From: CAZZNQ01 sp964655775
GTDB taxonomy: Bacteria; Planctomycetota; Brocadiia; SM23-32
DNA length: 64,000 nucleotides
Assembly: GCA_964655775.1 (NCBI GenBank)
Contig: CAZZNQ010000010.1
Location: 1 to 64,000 of the forward strand
Direction: 5' to 3'
Of this stretch, positions 1-10,138 are shown piece by piece. How positions within the stretch are numbered: position 1 is the first letter of the stretch; every line of letters begins with the position of its first letter. Below the pieces are notes generated by a model that had not been told where the DNA came from, did not search any database, and saw only the letters and a list, made by a program, of their open reading frames with translations. Both the position numbers and the translations under genes were made by a program.

Positions 1-1
1 A

Positions 2-94
2 CCGCTCAGGCGGTTCTCCGGCAAGGCGAGCCTGGCGGACGAGGTCGCCGGCGCCGGGGCCGATCCCTACGCTGCGTTGCCGGCCGGAGAATAG
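2..94 (+). CDS. 3' end of an unidentified upstream gene (partial)
   Basis: An open frame enters from the left edge and stops at TAG 92-94. Only about 30 residues are visible, ending DPYAALPAGE, rich in Ala and Gly. It lies on the same strand as the ABC operon and ends 50 bases before it, so it could be an earlier member of the same transcript. Nothing identifies a family. It may also be chance, because GC-rich DNA leaves long open frames. Confidence 0.4.
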   Translation, partial: PLRRFSGKASLADEVAGAGADPYAALPAGE

Positions 95-144
95 GCATCC
101 CTACTGACCGGTCGGCCGCCGGCGGATGAAACAGGAGGAGGACC

Positions 145-1755
145 GTGTCGAAAAGATGGCTGATCGGCCTGGCAGTGCTGGGTATCTGTGCACTGGGCGG
201 TGTGACCGTGCTCCTTCGGCTGGGCTCTACCACTTCCCGAGGCTCTACGGCTGAGACGCGTCCTTCCACGTACACCATCGCCGATCCCACGGGTGACTGG
301 GGCTATCCCACCCCCTACGGCATGTATGCGCGCGGGCCGGGATACGTCCGGATGAGCTTCGTCTTCGACACGCTGGTGTGGAAAGACGAGAACGGTCTTA
401 CGGGAGCGCTGGCGGAGCAGTGGGATTACAATGAGGCAGAGAGCACATACACGTTAGTTCTCCGGGATCGCCTCAGGTGGCATGACGGGCAGGAGCTCAC
501 CGCCGATGACGTGGTCTTCACTTTCGACTACGTGCGGGGGCATCCATGGCCCTGGATGAAGTCCGGCGTAGTGAAGGACGCCACGGCAGTCGACCGCAAG
601 ACCGTGAAGATCGCGCTCACCGAGCCGTACGCCCCGTTCCTGACCAACATCGCCGGGACACTGCCGATCCTGCCGGCGCACATATGGGAGGACGTGCAAG
701 ACCCCGAGCAGTTCCGAGGAGACGAGGCGCTGGTGGGCAGCGGCCCGTACCGGCTGCTCGACTACAGCCCGGCTCACGGCACCTACCTCTACGGCGCGTG
801 GGACGGATACTACCTGGCCAAGCCCGCAGTGGAGAGGATCCGCTTCGTCAAGTACAGCGAGGAGATGACGCCGACGGCGTTGCAGACCGGGGAGGTGAAC
901 GCCGGGGGCGTTCCGCCAGAGGCCGTAGCCGGGCTAAAGGCAGCGGGCCTGCACCTAGAAACCCAGCCGCCCGAGTGGGCGGCGAAGCTGATGATAAACC
1001 ACAGGAAGCCCCCTCTATCAAACAAGAAGCTCAGGCAAGCGCTGGCGTATGCGATTGACCGGGAACGACTGGTCCAGATCGTGTGCCGAGGGCACGGCAT
1101 TCCCGGAAGCATCGGCCTCGTCCCACCGACCAATGCCTTCTGGCACAACCCACAAGCGGAGCAATACGAACACGACCCGGGCAAGGCTCAGGAACTCCTC
1201 CGGAATCTGGGCTACAAACAGGACCAGGATGGTTTCTTCCACAAAGACGGCCAGAGGCTGGAGTTCGAACTCCTCGTCTCTCCCGGGCGGCAGGACTTCG
1301 GCAGGATGGCCGAAGTGCTGAAACGACAGTTTGCAGAGGCGGGCATCGCTGTGCGGACGCGCGGGGTGGAGGCCAAGACGCTGGACGCGATGGTCGAGGG
1401 CTGGCGGTTCGACCTAGCCCTGAGCGGACACGGAGGCCTGGGCGGGGACCCGGAGATCCTCAACACCGTAATCGCGGGCGCGGGCTTCAACAGCGCCAGG
1501 TATGAGGCAAACGCTGAACTCCTGGAGCTTCTTGACATGCAGCTTCGGCAGACCGACCCCGACCAGCGGCGCCGCACGGTATGGGAGGTCCAGCGCGTTT
1601 ACGCCGAAGAGATGCCAGCCATCACGCTGTACCACCCCGCGGCCTACTGGGCCCATGAGGGCACAGTGGAGATTGCCTATACTCCGGGTGGGCTCGCGCA
1701 CGGCATCCCCATTCCGCTGAACAGACTGTCCTTCGTCAGAGGCCAAAGCGAATGA
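145..1755 (+). CDS. ABC transporter substrate-binding protein, family 5 (peptide/nickel type)
   Basis: Extracytoplasmic solute receptor that would deliver peptides or similar ligands to the permeases encoded next. The 536 residues match the usual length of SBP_bac_5 proteins. An N-terminal hydrophobic helix (residues 5-26) acts as signal or anchor. No lipobox cysteine follows it, so it is probably membrane-tethered or periplasmic. The family pattern of 'RDRLRWHDGQELTADDVVFTFD' type is visible near residue 110 and 'LRQALAYAIDRE' near 298. The start is GTG 145, placed by AGGAGGAGG at 133-140. The stop overlaps the next ATG by four bases, implying translational coupling. The ligand cannot be read from sequence. 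Confidence 0.93.
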   Translation: MSKRWLIGLAVLGICALGGVTVLLRLGSTTSRGSTAETRPSTYTIADPTGDWGYPTPYGMYARGPGYVRMSFVFDTLVWKDENGLTGALAEQWDYNEAESTYTLVLRDRLRWHDGQELTADDVVFTFDYVRGHPWPWMKSGVVKDATAVDRKTVKIALTEPYAPFLTNIAGTLPILPAHIWEDVQDPEQFRGDEALVGSGPYRLLDYSPAHGTYLYGAWDGYYLAKPAVERIRFVKYSEEMTPTALQTGEVNAGGVPPEAVAGLKAAGLHLETQPPEWAAKLMINHRKPPLSNKKLRQALAYAIDRERLVQIVCRGHGIPGSIGLVPPTNAFWHNPQAEQYEHDPGKAQELLRNLGYKQDQDGFFHKDGQRLEFELLVSPGRQDFGRMAEVLKRQFAEAGIAVRTRGVEAKTLDAMVEGWRFDLALSGHGGLGGDPEILNTVIAGAGFNSARYEANAELLELLDMQLRQTDPDQRRRTVWEVQRVYAEEMPAITLYHPAAYWAHEGTVEIAYTPGGLAHGIPIPLNRLSFVRGQSE

Positions 1756-2720
1756 AAGGGCGGCTGCTCGATTACGCCATCGCTTTCCTCGTAATTCTGT
1801 GCCTGAACTTTGCCCTCCCGCGGCTGATGCCCGGAGATCCCCTCAGTGCCATTTACGGGGAGGAGGCCATGCTCCAGATGGGCCCAGAGATGATGGCCAG
1901 GCTCACGGAGCGCCTCGAGCTGGATCAGCCGGCCTGGAAGCAGTTCACCGCGTACCTGGCACGTCTGGCCCGGGGCGACCTGGGCTACTCGTTCTACCAC
2001 AAGGCGCCTGTCGTGCGCGTTATTCTCTCCTACCTGCCCTGGACGCTGCTGTTGGTGGGCAGCGCCTTTCTTCTGGCCACCGGGCTGGGCGTGATCGCGG
2101 GGATCGAGTCGGGTTGGCGCCGCGGGGGCATCGTGGACCGCGGACTACTGATTTCGCTTATGTCTATGTCCGGGTTCCCCAGCTTCTTCATCGGAGCCGT
2201 TCTGCTCCTGTTCTTCGGAGCTTTCTTGCAGGTCCTGCCGCTCCAGGGCGCCATGACGCCGTATTCGGGCCTGACGGGAATCCGGCTGATCTGGGACGTG
2301 CTGAGGCATCTCGCCCTGCCTTTGCTCGCACTGGTCCTCGTGTTCCTGCCCGGAACGTACCTGCTCACGCGGAACTCCTTGATCGGCGTCGTCGCTGAAC
2401 CCTATGTCCTGACCGCTCATGCCAAGGGGCTGAGCGACAAAAAGGTGCGCTACCATCACGCCGCCCGCAACTCTCTGCTACCCGTGGTGACGGCAACCGG
2501 GATCATGATGGCTACCCGCGTGGTGACGGGCGCCTTGTTCATCGAGGTCGTGTTCTCCTACCCCGGCATGGGCAGCCTGATCCGTCAGGCCCTGTCGAAC
2601 CGGGACTACCCGGTGCTCCAGGGGACGTTGCTGATAACGGCGGTGTTGGTCCTCGGTGTCAACCTGACCGTGGACCTGCTCTACGCGAAGCTCGACCCGA
2701 GGGTGAGCCATGCACGTTGA
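1752..2720 (+). CDS. ABC transporter permease, DppB-like
   Basis: First inner-membrane permease of the peptide-type importer. It has 322 residues and about six hydrophobic segments, the first at residues 6-24. The family N-terminal pattern 'PRLMPGDPL' is present at residues 24-32. The cytoplasmic coupling (EAA-type) loop near residue 220 reads AHAKGLSDKKVRYHHAARN and would contact the ATPase. It starts at ATG overlapping the stop of the binding protein (ATGA) and overlaps the next permease by 11 bases, as expected for subunits made in fixed ratio. Family assignment is firm; substrate is unknown. Confidence 0.93.
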   Translation: MKGRLLDYAIAFLVILCLNFALPRLMPGDPLSAIYGEEAMLQMGPEMMARLTERLELDQPAWKQFTAYLARLARGDLGYSFYHKAPVVRVILSYLPWTLLLVGSAFLLATGLGVIAGIESGWRRGGIVDRGLLISLMSMSGFPSFFIGAVLLLFFGAFLQVLPLQGAMTPYSGLTGIRLIWDVLRHLALPLLALVLVFLPGTYLLTRNSLIGVVAEPYVLTAHAKGLSDKKVRYHHAARNSLLPVVTATGIMMATRVVTGALFIEVVFSYPGMGSLIRQALSNRDYPVLQGTLLITAVLVLGVNLTVDLLYAKLDPRVSHAR

Positions 2721-3546
2721 TTACGCCAGAGACGTGCTGCGCAGCGGCATGGGCAAGGCAGGGGTGTGCCTGCTGGCCCTGGTTGCACTCCTTGCGGCGC
2801 TAGGGCCGCCACTGTCCCCGGACCCGGCGCGGGAGACGGTGAACGTGCTGCAAGCGCCATCGGGGGAGCATCTGCTCGGCACCAACGAGGTGGGGCAGGA
2901 CGTCTGGGCGCGACTGGCTTCCGGAGCCAGGACGTCGGCCCTGGTAGCGGTTGGCGCGGGCGCGCTCTCAACGCTTCTGAGCGCCCTGGTGGGCATCTCG
3001 GCCGGGCTTGCAGGCGGCGGACTCTACGATCGGGCAGCCATGCGGATCGTGGATGCGCTGCTGGTCGTGCCTGCGCTTGTCATGCTCATCCTGCTGTCCG
3101 CCTTCTTGCAGCCCGGGCTTCCGGGGCTGATCCTCCTGATCTCGCTGCTGCACTGGCAGGGAGGAGCCCGCGTGCTGCGCTCGCAGACGCTCTCTCTGAA
3201 AGAGCGCCCTCACGTGTTCGCCTCTCGGGCCTTCGGCGCCGGGCCGGGGCATGTTGCTCTGCGTCACATCCTGCCTGACCTCGGCCCGCTGCTGGTCGTG
3301 TCTTTCATCCATCGGGCACGGGCGGCGGTCTTCATGGAAGCCGGACTGGCCTTCATCGGCATAACCGACCCCGGCATGGTGAGCTGGGGGACGATGATCC
3401 GCAATGCGCTGGGCTTTTACTACACCGCCGCCTGGAGCTGGTGGCTGCTGCCGCCCGGCCTGTGCCTATCGTTGCTGATCCTGTCGTTCCTGTTCCTCGG
3501 ACACTCGTTGGAAGTAGTCATGGAGCCTCGGCTGAAAGATGCTTAG
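2710..3546 (+). CDS. ABC transporter permease, DppC-like
   Basis: Second permease subunit, 278 residues, pairing with the DppB-like protein. The N-terminal segment with 'HLLGTNEVGQDVWARLASGART' type sequence (about residues 55-76) is the hallmark of the OppC/DppC group. The coupling loop 'ASRAFGAGPGHVALRHILPD' lies near residue 170. Five or six membrane spans are visible. The start ATG lies inside the 3' end of dppB, and the 3' end overlaps the ATPase start by eight bases. There is no sign of damage. Confidence 0.93.
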   Translation: MHVDYARDVLRSGMGKAGVCLLALVALLAALGPPLSPDPARETVNVLQAPSGEHLLGTNEVGQDVWARLASGARTSALVAVGAGALSTLLSALVGISAGLAGGGLYDRAAMRIVDALLVVPALVMLILLSAFLQPGLPGLILLISLLHWQGGARVLRSQTLSLKERPHVFASRAFGAGPGHVALRHILPDLGPLLVVSFIHRARAAVFMEAGLAFIGITDPGMVSWGTMIRNALGFYYTAAWSWWLLPPGLCLSLLILSFLFLGHSLEVVMEPRLKDA

Positions 3547-5245
3547 CATTGTCGATCTGAGAGTAAGCTATGGCGACGGAGAGGTCCTGCGGGGCATCGA
3601 CCTGCAGGTGCCCAGGGGAGAAACACTCGCGGTGGTCGGCGAGTCCGGCACGGGCAAGACAACGCTCGGCCTGAGCCTCATGGGACTGGTGAAAGAGCGC
3701 TCGAAGGCGGCCAGCGTCCGTGGCCGGATCCTCCTGGACGGCACGGACATTGCCCGGCTTGGGCGCGATCAGCTTCGCGAGGTCCGGTGGACCAGGATCT
3801 CCATGGTCTTTCAGAACACCGATGACGCGCTCAATCCCGTCCACACCGTGCTGGCTCAGGTGCGAGAGCCACTGGTGGAGCACGGCATCTGCAGGGGCGA
3901 GAGAGCCGACCGCAGGGCTCGGGAAATGCTGGAGACGACGGGCTTGGCCGAGACCAGGTTCAACGCCTACCCCCACCAGCTCAGCATCGGCGAGAAGCAG
4001 CGCGTGCTGATTGCGATGGCGCTGGTGTGCGACCCGGACGTCGTCATCCTCGACGAGCCCACCTCGTCCCTGGACGCGATCTCGAAAGCGGCCGTGAATG
4101 ACATGCTGCGGGAGCTGTGCCGGAACAAGGTCTGCCTGGTCATCACGCACGACCTCGGGGCCGCTGCCGCCTTGGCCGATCGCGTCGCAGTGCTCTGCGG
4201 CGGGCGCATCGTGGAGATCGCTCCGACGCGGGCCGCGTTCACGGACCCCAGACATCCCTATTCGCGCGGCCTCATTCGGTGCTACCCGGACATGAACCGG
4301 AGCAAGGATCTCCAGGGCATCAGGGGACGGGCGTCGTTCGTGGCGCGGGGATGCCCCTTCTTCGGCCGCTGCACGCAGGCCATCGAGATCTGCGGGCAAG
4401 AGACCCCGCAACTGTGCCAAATCGCCGGCAGGCTCCTGGCCTGCCACCGGGGAGGCATCATTCCCCTGCTGACCGTGATGAGGTTGTCGAAGTCCTTCAA
4501 CGGTCGGCGCGTTCTGAGCGACGTGGACCTCACGGTCTTCGAAGGCGAGACGCTGGCCCTGGTGGGCGAGAGCGGGGCCGGCAAGACCACGCTGGCGAAA
4601 TGCCTGGCCGGACTGCTGGAGCCCGACGCCGGCAAAGTGTACCTTGAGGGCGCAAGGGCCGAGAGAAAGGACAGGGACTACTACCGAAGGGTCCAAATGA
4701 TCTTCCAGAATCCCAGGGAAGCCGTCTCGCACCGCATGGACGTTTTCAAAGCTGTGCGGGAGCCCCTCGACGTGCAGAATATCGGATCGGCCGCAGAACG
4801 GAAGCAAAGGGTCAGAGCCGCACTACGGGATGCCGAGTTACCTGACGATGACGCTTTCCTGCACCGTCATCCGCATCACCTCAGCGGCGGTGAGATACAG
4901 CGCGTCGTGATAGCGCGCGCCCTTGTGCTGGAGCCCGAAGTGTTGATCGCCGATGAACCGACCTCGTCCCTCGATGCCAGCGTGCAGGCGAAGATCATCA
5001 AGCTGCTCAACACCCTCCAGGAACGCCGAGGGTTGAGTATGCTCCTGATCACGCACAACATTGCTCTGGCGCGGAAGGCGAGCGACCGAATAGCGGTAAT
5101 GCGCGAGGGGCGAATCGTCGAAACAGGTCCCACGGGCGGCGTGCTGTCGCGTGCATCAAATGGGTACACCGAAACACTCGTCAGGTCCGCGCCCCACCTC
5201 TGGTTGGCCGATGCCCCTTCAGGCGAGGGATGCGGCGTCGATTGA
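3539..5245 (+). CDS. Fused double ATPase of the peptide ABC transporter (DppD-DppF type)
   Basis: Energises the importer from the cytoplasmic face. Two nucleotide-binding domains sit in one 568-residue chain. Domain 1 has Walker A GESGTGKTTL (about residue 34), signature LSIGE (about 147) and Walker B VVILDEPTSSLD (about 163). Domain 2 has Walker A GESGAGKTTL (about 342), the orthodox signature LSGGE (about 447) and Walker B VLIADEPTSSLD (about 462). Between them lies the oligo_HPY cysteine cluster typical of these ATPases (CPFFGRC...C...C...CH, about residues 276-302). The first signature has Ile for the second-position Gly, so the first composite site may be weak. It ends the operon; the next gene is convergent. 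Confidence 0.93.
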   Translation: MLSIVDLRVSYGDGEVLRGIDLQVPRGETLAVVGESGTGKTTLGLSLMGLVKERSKAASVRGRILLDGTDIARLGRDQLREVRWTRISMVFQNTDDALNPVHTVLAQVREPLVEHGICRGERADRRAREMLETTGLAETRFNAYPHQLSIGEKQRVLIAMALVCDPDVVILDEPTSSLDAISKAAVNDMLRELCRNKVCLVITHDLGAAAALADRVAVLCGGRIVEIAPTRAAFTDPRHPYSRGLIRCYPDMNRSKDLQGIRGRASFVARGCPFFGRCTQAIEICGQETPQLCQIAGRLLACHRGGIIPLLTVMRLSKSFNGRRVLSDVDLTVFEGETLALVGESGAGKTTLAKCLAGLLEPDAGKVYLEGARAERKDRDYYRRVQMIFQNPREAVSHRMDVFKAVREPLDVQNIGSAAERKQRVRAALRDAELPDDDAFLHRHPHHLSGGEIQRVVIARALVLEPEVLIADEPTSSLDASVQAKIIKLLNTLQERRGLSMLLITHNIALARKASDRIAVMREGRIVETGPTGGVLSRASNGYTETLVRSAPHLWLADAPSGEGCGVD

Positions 5246-5317
5246 AGCGACTGATGGGGACATGGTGTAGCGGCCGATTCCTCTGCGTTCGGCACCTGGC
5301 ACAATGGCAGCGCGTGT

Positions 5318-5800
5318 TCAGGCCGTTCGTTCCATGAACTTGCCGCTGGCCGTTGCCTTCACCTGACCTCCCTGGACCAACTCCGCCTGCATCCCGTACA
5401 GAGCCTTGTGCGGTCGTGACATCCATGCCCGTGCGGTCAGGTGGCTGCCTACCTTTATGGGAGAGCGAAAGCGTAAGGTCAGCTCCGCCGTGAACGCTGC
5501 CACGCCGTGTGCGAACAAGCAATTGGTCATCGCCGCGTCCAACAGGGCCGCCGCGATGCCGCCGTGGAGGATGTCGCTACACCCCTGGTGGGCGGCCCTG
5601 CAGTCGAAGCGCGCTTCGACGCTGCCGTCATCCCGAAGCTCGAAGCAAAGGCCGAGTCCGGCTTCGTGCACCCGGCCGCACACTACACACCAAGGGCGTG
5701 CGTGGTGACGGGTCTGATCGAGGACTTCTTGGGCGGGTTCGGTGATCGCAGGCACTCTGCCTTGCTTTCGGCTTACAGCTCGAACAACCCGCGGCGACAT
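5318..5800 (-). CDS. PaaI/YdiI-like hotdog thioesterase
   Basis: Predicted acyl-CoA thioesterase of 160 residues with one hotdog domain at about residues 55-155. The pattern HGGIAAALLDAAMTN (about 85-99) matches the PaaI 'HGG.....D' active-site helix, followed by TAELTLRFRSPIKVGSHLTARAW, the central strand. An N-terminal pair of cysteines (CVVCG, about 38-42) precedes a short 'GLGLCFEL' lead-in, as in many PaaI-like proteins. Start ATG 5800 has AGGGGGAG eight bases upstream. It is convergent with the ABC operon and has no partner gene, so the acyl substrate is unknown. Confidence 0.8.
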   Translation of the reverse strand: MSPRVVRAVSRKQGRVPAITEPAQEVLDQTRHHARPWCVVCGRVHEAGLGLCFELRDDGSVEARFDCRAAHQGCSDILHGGIAAALLDAAMTNCLFAHGVAAFTAELTLRFRSPIKVGSHLTARAWMSRPHKALYGMQAELVQGGQVKATASGKFMERTA

Positions 5801-6309
5801 GTGAAGTGCTCCCCCTCAGCATGAACACGCTGCCAGGTATTGCCCGGCTCTGTGCGCCCTCATGCGTCAGGGCTGTATGAGGTACTCAGCAATGGCGCGA
5901 TACAGCGTGATGACCGCCAGGATGGCGCAGTGCCGGCTGCCCTCGGGCAGATTACGTCGTAACGTGGCGCCAATGCGACGTAACATGTCACGCATCGCCG
6001 TCCGTTTTCTATGTCGGCACCGGTGAGCAACACACGAACCTGGACGCTCACATGCTCACGATCACCTCCCAGCCCCGTCCAGATGGCCGCCACTCGGCCT
6101 TGCTGACCATGCTATGCTGCTGAGGCTGTCTTCCAGGCGCCACCGGACGTAGGCTCGTAATGTATTGTCAGACTTACGCATCAGCCCACTGGCGCTCCCC
6201 GCGCGCCAACCCGACTTGAGTCGGGAGGCCGGGCAAGATATCCTATGAACGTGCTTGCGCAGGCGTACGCCCTGCACATGCCGGTTCCCCTTGTGAAAAG
6301 AGCGGACTC
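5801..6309. other. Non-coding stretch before the restriction-modification island
   Basis: No credible gene. It holds the ribosome binding site of the thioesterase at the left and a candidate promoter for the HsdM fragment at the right. A pair of direct 12-mers, CGTCGTAACGTG (5955-5966) and CGACGTAACATG (5976-5987), starts exactly 21 bases apart (two helical turns), which suits a dimeric DNA-binding protein. No copy of the tRNA-Pro 3' end was found here. Confidence 0.5.
6216..6244 (+). promoter_or_regulatory. Candidate promoter for the hsdM fragment
   Basis: TTGAGT (6216-6221), 17-base spacer, TATCCT (6239-6244), about 65 bases before the ATG of the HsdM-like gene. Confidence 0.4.
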
Positions 6310-7281
6310 ATGGCGAAGCAGAAGAACGGTTTCGACGTCCGGACGCTGGAGAACTGGCTCTGGGACGCCGCCTGCAAGATCCGTGGGCCGGTCGACGCGC
6401 CGAAGTACAAGGACTACATTCTGCCCCTCATCTTCCTGAAGCGCCTGTCAAACGTCTTCGAGGACGAGTTGGACCGCCTGGCCGCCGACTACGGTAGCCG
6501 CAACATCGCCGAGAATCTGCTGGCTGAGGACCACGGCCTCGTCCGCTTCTACCTGCCTGAGGATAGCCGCTGGGCCGGCATTGCCGCCCAGACGACCGGG
6601 ATCGGGGAGTACCTGACTGACGCAGTGCGAGCCATCGCGCGCGAGAACCCCCGCCTCCAGGGAGTCGTGGACATCGCCGACTTCAACGCCACCACGGCCG
6701 GCCAGCGCATCATCAGCGACGAGAAGCTGAAGGCCCTCGTGGACACCCTGGGCCGGCATAGGCTGGGGCTGAACGACGTCGAGCCGGACATCCTTGGCCG
6801 GGCGTACGAGTACCTGCTCCGGAAGTTCGCGGAGGGTTCCGGACAGAGCGCGGGCGAGTTCTACACGCCCCGCGAGGTAGCCGTCTTGATCAGCAGGCTC
6901 CTTGAGCCTGAGCCGGGCGCCGAAGTCTACGACCCCTGCTGCGGCTCGGGTGGCCTGCTCATCAAGTGCTACCTGCGGCTGAGAGAGTGCTGCGGCGACG
7001 ACCCGTCCGTTGCTCCCTTGCGGTTCTATGGTCAGGAGATCCTGCACTCCACGTTCGCCATGGCCAAGATGAACGCCTTCATCCACGACATGGAGGCACA
7101 GATCGCTCTCGGAGACACGATGAACCGCCCCGCGTTCCTGAACGACGATGGCTCGCTGCGCCGGTTCGACCTTGTGGCGGCCAATCCGATGTGGAACCAG
7201 GACTTCGCCCAGGATACGTACGAGAATGACCCCTACGACCGATTCGGTCTCGGCTACCCGCCCTCGAGCAGCGGCAACTGA
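6310..7281 (+). pseudogene. Truncated type I DNA methyltransferase subunit HsdM
   Basis: N-terminal two thirds of a type I modification subunit that would methylate adenine. The HsdM_N helical region (about residues 5-150, with 'NWLWDAACKIRG' and 'LPLIFLKRLSNVFEDE') is followed by the methylase core: EFYTPREVA (about 180), SAM motif I YDPCCGSGGLLI (about 203) and the position of motif IV. Motif IV reads NPMW instead of NPPF/NPPW. The frame stops at residue 323 just after PPSSSGN, where intact relatives continue for well over 100 residues. No frame downstream resumes the family sequence, so this is a deletion, not a simple frameshift. No hsdR follows. Product is probably inactive. Confidence 0.8.
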
Positions 7282-10129
7282 GGGCGGCTCCCTGCCCCGC
7301 CGCGAGCTTGCCGCATTTGCCCGCCGCCCCCCGCTTGAGAACCGCCCCCGCATTCCGTATCATCCTGTCACGTTCCGGCACGTTGGGGCAGCCGGCGCCA
7401 ACTGGTGTCGGCACCTCTTGTGTCTGGTCCCGAAGTGCACCAGGGAGAACAGGCAGGGAATCCAACATGGCCAAAGCGAAGACGAAGAAGCAATCCGGGC
7501 CGGCCCAGCACAGCAACGGCCCCGACCTTGAGGTACGGCGCGACGAAGCCAAGGGCACCATATGGAGCCACGTTCGCCAGAAGTGGCTTGTCGAAACGCC
7601 AGAAGAGCGCGTCCGCCAAGAGTTCCTGCCCGTGCTGGTGGGGGAGTATGGCTTCGCCCTGGAACAGATTGACGAAGAGCTTGAGCTTACGGGGCGGGGC
7701 GCCGGACAGGCCCGAGCGGACTTCGTTATCTGGCGCACCGTCGAAGAGCGGCAACACGACCGGCCGCCCCTTATCATCGTCGAATGCAAGTCGGACAACG
7801 TGACGATCCGCCCGGCCGATTACTTCCAGGGCGACAACTACGCCCGCATTGTCGATGCTCGCTTTGTTGTTACCCACAACAGCAAGGAAACCCGCTTCTG
7901 GCGCGTCCGCAAGGACCGGATGCCGGGCTACCTGGAAGAGATCGAGAACATCCCCCACGCCGACGCGAGCGATAAGGAAATCGAGGAACTGCTTTCGCGC
8001 CTCAAGACGTTCAAGGAAGACGAATTCGCCGACCTGCTCCATACGTGCCACAACGTGATCCGCAACCGCGAGAAGCGCGACCCCGTGGCGGCCTTCGACG
8101 AAATCGCCAAGATTCTGTTCGTCAAGGTCTACGTCGAACGCGAACTGAAGCGCAAGCGCCGCCGGCAGAACCTGTTCACGGCCGATTACCTGGAACAGCA
8201 GCCTGGCGATAATCCCTTGGAAGACCTGTTCCAGAAGACGAAGGCCCACTACGCCGATGATCAAATCTTCGAACCCGACGAACGGCTGAACCTGAAGCCG
8301 GCGACGGGGCTGGAAATCGTCCGCCTGCTGGAACGCTACAACCTGTTCGACACGAGCGAAGACATAAAGGGCATCGCCTTCGAACGGTTCCTGGGCAAGA
8401 CCTTCCGGGGCGAAATCGGGCAGTTCTTTACGCCCCGCCCCATTGTGGAATTCATGGTCCGCATGGTGGCCCCCCAGGAAGGCGAAGTGATTTGCGATCC
8501 CGCGAGCGGTTCCGGCGGCTTCCTGATTCGCTTCTTCGAGATCGTTCGCGAGCGGATTCTTGCCGATGCCGACCGTCAGTATCAGCAATTCAAGGCAAAC
8601 CTGGAGGCGAAGGCCGGTTCTGAGAAGGACAGGGCCGAACGGCTGCTGGACAAATACGAGGAAATCCAGCAGTCCATTCGGCAGGACGCGGAGGGCTCCC
8701 GCCTGTGGAACCTGGCCAACCGCTGCATTTACGGCACGGACGCCAACGACCGCATGGCCCGCACAAGCAAGATGAACATGATTATGCACGGCGACGGGCA
8801 CGGCGGCGTTCACCACCACGACGGCTTCCTGAACGTGAACGGAATCTTCGAAGGGCGGTTCGACATTATCCTGACCAATCCCCCCTTCGGCGCGAACGTT
8901 GAACCGTCTGACAAGGTTCTCAAGGCGCAAACCGAGGTCCCCCCGGCTGAGGAACGCCAGTATGTCGAGCAGTTCGGGGACCTGTACAAGCAGGCCATGC
9001 AGCGCACGCGCGCCGCCATCGGCAAACCCATCGCGTCCCTGTTTGAACTGCCGAAGGGCAAGAAGTCGAAGACGAAGACGGAAATCCTGTTCATTGAACG
9101 GTGCCTGGAGCTGCTGAGGCCCGGCGGGCGGTTGGGCATCGTCCTGCCCGAAGGTGTGCTCAACAACCCGTCCTTGGCCTACGTGCGTGAGTTCTGCGAA
9201 GACCGCGCTTTCATCCGGGCCGTGGTGAGCCTACCACAAGAAACATTCTATTCGTCCGGCGCGACGGTCAAAGCTTCACTGCTGTTCATGCAGAAGTTCA
9301 CCGAGGAAGAGAAGGCCGACTTCGAGGCGAAGAAGGCCGCCGCCGATGCCGAAGTCCGCGAGATGTACGCGCCTGAACTTGCCGCCGAAGACGAGAGGCT
9401 CAACCAAGCGATTGAGCAGGCGAAGAAGGACAAGGACGCCGACCGGCGCAAGGAGCCTCAGGCGGAGCTTCGCCAGTACAGACGGGACATGGAAGACAAG
9501 ATTCAAACCGAGGCGCGGGCGCTGCTGAAAGAGCGCTTCGCCTACCCGGTCTTCCTGTACGAAGCCGAGCACGTCGGCATTACGGCCACGGGTGAGCCGG
9601 ATACGACGGAGTTGTACGAAGACGCGACGTTGGGCTTGCCGGCGGGCATGAAATCGGGTGCTACGGCGCTCGTGCTGTACCGCGCCTTCCGCACAAGTCC
9701 GCAACCCTTCTTGGAAACTGCCGAAGTGGACGGCGAGCGGAAAGTATTTGCAGTACCCTTTGGTGAACTTGACCGCTGGAACGTGTTGTCCTTCTTCAAA
9801 GTGAATTGGAAGTGGCCGCCGGACCTGATAAGGCCCCTGTCGGCCGCCCTACAACGCCGATTCGATGTTGTTGACCGCGCCGAGGCAAAGTTTGCGGAGC
9901 TGCAATTGGTGACGCTGCATTTCGACGGCGAAATGCAGCCGCGCGACACAAAGGGTAAGACCACCTTCAAGGGCAAGCTCTTTGAGGCCGTCGCGGGCGA
10001 CGTGGTGTACTCCAAGATTGACGTGCGCAACGGCGCTATCGGCGTGGTGCCGCCCGAAATGCCCCATGTGGCGGTCAGCAGCGAATATCCCGTGTATCGT
10101 GTTCGCCCGGAAGTAGCCTTGCCGGAGTA

Positions 10130-10138
10130 CGTCAAGCT
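10130..10138. repeat. IS target-site duplication, left copy
   Basis: CGTCAAGCT directly left of the IS; identical to 11547-11555 on the right side. Confidence 0.88.
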
